From Wolinella sp052170135 (GTDB lineage: Bacteria > Campylobacterota > Campylobacteria > Campylobacterales > Helicobacteraceae): a stretch of DNA of 53,140 bases. How positions within the stretch are numbered: position 1 is the first letter of the stretch; each line of letters begins with the position of its first letter. Shown here piece after piece: positions 51,039-53,140 of the stretch. The stretch is from contig JBQNBC010000011.1 in the NCBI GenBank assembly GCA_052170135.1, positions 1-53,140 on the forward strand. Direction: 5' to 3'. The notes under the pieces were generated by a model, which saw nothing but the letters and a program-made list of their open reading frames with translations, did no database searches and was not told the DNA's origin. The position numbers and the translations under genes are program-made.

Positions 51039-52428
51039 AAAAGAGTTGCAAAACAGAGTGCCAATAGACAACAATCAGCTACTTGACGTCCCCAAAATAG
51101 ATATAAAAAAGATACTTGCCGCACAAAGAGGGGAGAATCATGACGAACTTATAGCTCTATATCACATCTTTTTACAGCGAGACTTGCACCTCTCTAGTGA
51201 GATGCTAAAGCGTCGCATACAGCTCCTATCTGTCCCATTTTTCATAGAGTGTGAAGATAGTGAAATTAGAGAGTTTTTAGAGTGCTACCTCAAAGAGATA
51301 AGCTTTGTAAATCTGATTTTTGACCTCTCTAGCGCGATTCCTTATGGCTTTTCATGCGTTGATATGGTCTACTCACCGCTAGAGCTTGGCGGTAAGCACT
51401 TCTATGCGCCACTAAGTTTTGAGGTTATCCATCCTAGATTTTTCCGCTGGAATGAGACTTTTAGGCGGTTTGAGATTTCACAAGACTCTAATGTAAGGCT
51501 CAATCCAAAAGAGATGGGTGAAAAGCTCCTATTCCACGAACACAGAAGTGATAGTGGCGACATGGGCGATTACGCGCTTATGAATCGTCTGCTTTTCACC
51601 TGCGCGCTAAAGCATGCTGCTATCTCTGCAAATATGCAATATTTTGAGAATCTCGGTGTGCCACCAATTATCGTCCAATACGATAGCGATGATGAAGAGA
51701 TGCTAAGAAGAATCTTGCAGCAGATGCAAAATCTAAGGGGCAACTCTGCTGGAGTTTTTCCAAAAGATGCATTAATTCAGCTCCTAGAAGGAAAAGCTGG
51801 AAATGCAGATTTTCTAGCTTTCATTGAGTATTGCGATACAACCATATCGCGCTATATTCTAGGCAATACGCTAAGCGGAGCCAAGGAGGGTGGTAGCTAT
51901 GCTTTAGGGAGAGTGCACGATGGGCGGAGGAAGGATTTTTTGACATTTGATTGTCGCTTAATAGAAAACAGCATACAAAATCTCCTAAAAAGAGTGGTGA
52001 AGCTAAACTTTTCGCGCACCGTCCCTTTTGCTTTTAAATTTGATAATAGCGATGAAGCAGATGAGAAACTGCTATCTGAAATATATAAGAATCTAAGCGA
52101 TTCGGGATTTGAGATACCAATAGAGCATATTGAAAAGATATTTTCTATTCAAGGAATCAAAAAAGCACCAGAAAACAAGCTCTCACACATGGAAAAAAAT
52201 AGCAGAGAAAAGCGCCTGCCACTCTCAAGGCTTGATAGAGGAATCGCACATGAGATAAACAGGGCAAGATTTGATGCTAAAGCCATTGTCGATTCTATTT
52301 TGAAAAATGCCGAGAGCTTCGAGGATGCTTATGATGCTATTTTAGAGTTTGATGGCGAAGAGTTTGTAAAACTAGAGGAGGCTTTAAGCCACGCACTGGC
52401 AAATAGCGCACTTTATGGAGCGATATGA
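51031..52428 (+). CDS. Mu-like phage portal protein (DUF935, gp29-type)
   Basis: 465 residues. Family blocks: RGENHDELIALYHIFLQRDL, HLSSEMLKRRIQLLSVPFFI, DLSSAIPYGFSCVDMVYSPL, HPRFFRWNETFRRF, then DSDDEEMLRRILQQMQNLRG and ISRYILGNTLSGAKEGGSYALGRVH. DUF935 proteins form the portal ring of Mu-like heads. TTG start at 51031 inside the last codons of the terminase. Its TGA overlaps the start of the following head gene. Confidence 0.92.
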   Translation: MSKKELQNRVPIDNNQLLDVPKIDIKKILAAQRGENHDELIALYHIFLQRDLHLSSEMLKRRIQLLSVPFFIECEDSEIREFLECYLKEISFVNLIFDLSSAIPYGFSCVDMVYSPLELGGKHFYAPLSFEVIHPRFFRWNETFRRFEISQDSNVRLNPKEMGEKLLFHEHRSDSGDMGDYALMNRLLFTCALKHAAISANMQYFENLGVPPIIVQYDSDDEEMLRRILQQMQNLRGNSAGVFPKDALIQLLEGKAGNADFLAFIEYCDTTISRYILGNTLSGAKEGGSYALGRVHDGRRKDFLTFDCRLIENSIQNLLKRVVKLNFSRTVPFAFKFDNSDEADEKLLSEIYKNLSDSGFEIPIEHIEKIFSIQGIKKAPENKLSHMEKNSREKRLPLSRLDRGIAHEINRARFDAKAIVDSILKNAESFEDAYDAILEFDGEEFVKLEEALSHALANSALYGAI

Positions 52429-53140
52429 TGTTCTCCTTTTCGCTTCCACCACTAGAGAATATGGCATATCTGCTTGCCAAAAAACCTGAACTACACTTCA
52501 ATTATGATGAGATAATGCACGAGGCGCATCATAGGGCTTTTACCGTAGCAAAAATTACACGCCTTGACCTCTTAGGGGATATTCAAACAAGCCTACTTCT
52601 AGCCCAAAAAGAGGGAAAAAGCTTTGAGCATTGGAAGAAGGAGCTAAAGCCCAAATTGCAAAAAAAGGGCTGGTGGGGCGAGCGCGACATCACAAACCCA
52701 AAGAGTGGCGAGGTAAGGCGCGTAAATATCAACTCTAGGCGACTTCAGACAATCTATGACACAAACATGCGTGTATCATACGCACAAGGAAGGGCGCGCG
52801 CGCAATATGCACTAGAGGGCGAAATATATCTGCGCTATGTGGCGATTCTTGACTCAAGGACGAGAGAGAGCCACCGCAGACTTCATGGGACTATTTTGCC
52901 AAGAGAGCATGATTTTTGGAAGAAAAACTATCCACCAAATGGGTGGCGTTGCCGATGCAGGGTCGATGCCTACACTAAAGATGAATGCAAGAAGAGAGGC
53001 TGGCATATAGCAGAAAATGCACAACACATAGCAGAGGCAGACTGGAGCTATGATACAAGAGGGCTAGATGAAGACAGGGAGTTAGAGAGAATCTATCTAC
53101 AAAAAGCAAAGAGAATCGCCTCTTTAAAAGCCCCTTCAAA
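52428..53140 (+). CDS. Mu-like minor head protein (gpF/gp30-type), cut by window end
   Basis: An open frame of at least 237 codons that continues past the window edge. Start at the second ATG of ATGATG, with GGAG seven bases upstream and overlapping the portal stop. The SPP1 gp7/Mu F signature is plain: NINSRRLQTIYDTNMRVSYA, RTRESHRRLHGTILPREHDF, WKKNYPPNGWRCRCRVDAYT. These proteins are internal head morphogenesis factors delivered with the DNA. It completes the gene order gp27-gp28-gp29-gp30 as in Mu. Confidence 0.88.
   Translation, partial: MFSFSLPPLENMAYLLAKKPELHFNYDEIMHEAHHRAFTVAKITRLDLLGDIQTSLLLAQKEGKSFEHWKKELKPKLQKKGWWGERDITNPKSGEVRRVNINSRRLQTIYDTNMRVSYAQGRARAQYALEGEIYLRYVAILDSRTRESHRRLHGTILPREHDFWKKNYPPNGWRCRCRVDAYTKDECKKRGWHIAENAQHIAEADWSYDTRGLDEDRELERIYLQKAKRIASLKAPS

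Overview
The window looks like chromosomal DNA of a Helicobacter-type member of the Campylobacterota. Evidence: carbonic anhydrase-kdsA-ribH-nusB-pyrF, atpE-pnp-PRTase-MCE-lptD-RDD-purD, pcm-nrdB and galU-X-murA gene groups as remembered from Helicobacter genomes; an atpE with a signal-like N-terminus; TTG and GTG starts with purine-rich ribosome sites; and a 6S-type RNA (the epsilonproteobacterial purD motif) upstream of purD. The words GAATC and GATTC are unusually frequent almost everywhere except in the first ~1.4 kb. All homology statements are from reading the sequence and from memory; no search was run.

Layout. 0.1-1.4 kb: a small ORF, an epimerase with Campylobacter-like base use, and the tail of an IS1595/ISXO2-type transposase, probably an acquired patch. 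1.6-4.5 kb (minus): TPR-glycosyltransferase, two possible small proteins and a drug/metabolite transporter. 4.7-6.1 kb: Na+-dependent (LeuT-type) transporter. 6.1-9.7 kb (minus): ugd, lipoprotein, tlyA, ribF. 9.8-14.3 kb (plus): thioredoxin-like lipoprotein, NosL-like protein, pyrB and a four-CBS/PAS/GGDEF diguanylate cyclase. 14.6-23.9 kb (minus): two tRNA-Leu, atpE, pnp, a PRTase, an MCE protein, lptD, an RDD protein, purD, 6S RNA and tRNA-Ala. 24.0-24.6 kb: a decayed dedA. 24.7-28.5 kb (plus): orphan motB, carbonic anhydrase, kdsA, ribH, nusB, pyrF. 28.5-31.3 kb (minus): a decayed membrane-protein gene, pcm, nitrilase-like, nrdB. 31.4-36.9 kb (plus): copA, a DUF815 ATPase, galU, hypothetical, murA. 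37.4-39.2 kb: lepA (minus). 39.5-40.1 kb: hemD (plus). 40.3-43.3 kb (minus): feoA-feoB plus a periplasmic protein and a 46-residue Cys-rich membrane protein, behind a Fur-like palindrome. 43.4-47.6 kb: a CHASE2 class III nucleotide cyclase divergent from a metallo-beta-lactamase-fold phosphodiesterase/GAF/HD-GYP protein. 47.9-53.1 kb: the head module of a Mu-like prophage, cut off at its major head gene on the left and running out of the window on the right.

How the genes fit together. There is a strong envelope theme (lptD, MCE, kdsA, galU, ugd, murA, TPR-glycosyltransferase), metal homeostasis (feo, copA, NosL-like) and nucleotide second messengers (GGDEF, cyclase, HD-GYP). The most interesting items are the cyclase/PDE-HD-GYP pair, which may join cAMP and c-di-GMP signalling; the extended feo operon; and, in the prophage, a nested in-frame start with its own ribosome site (as in Mu I/Z) and a helically phased TTTAAACG array just before the terminase gene.
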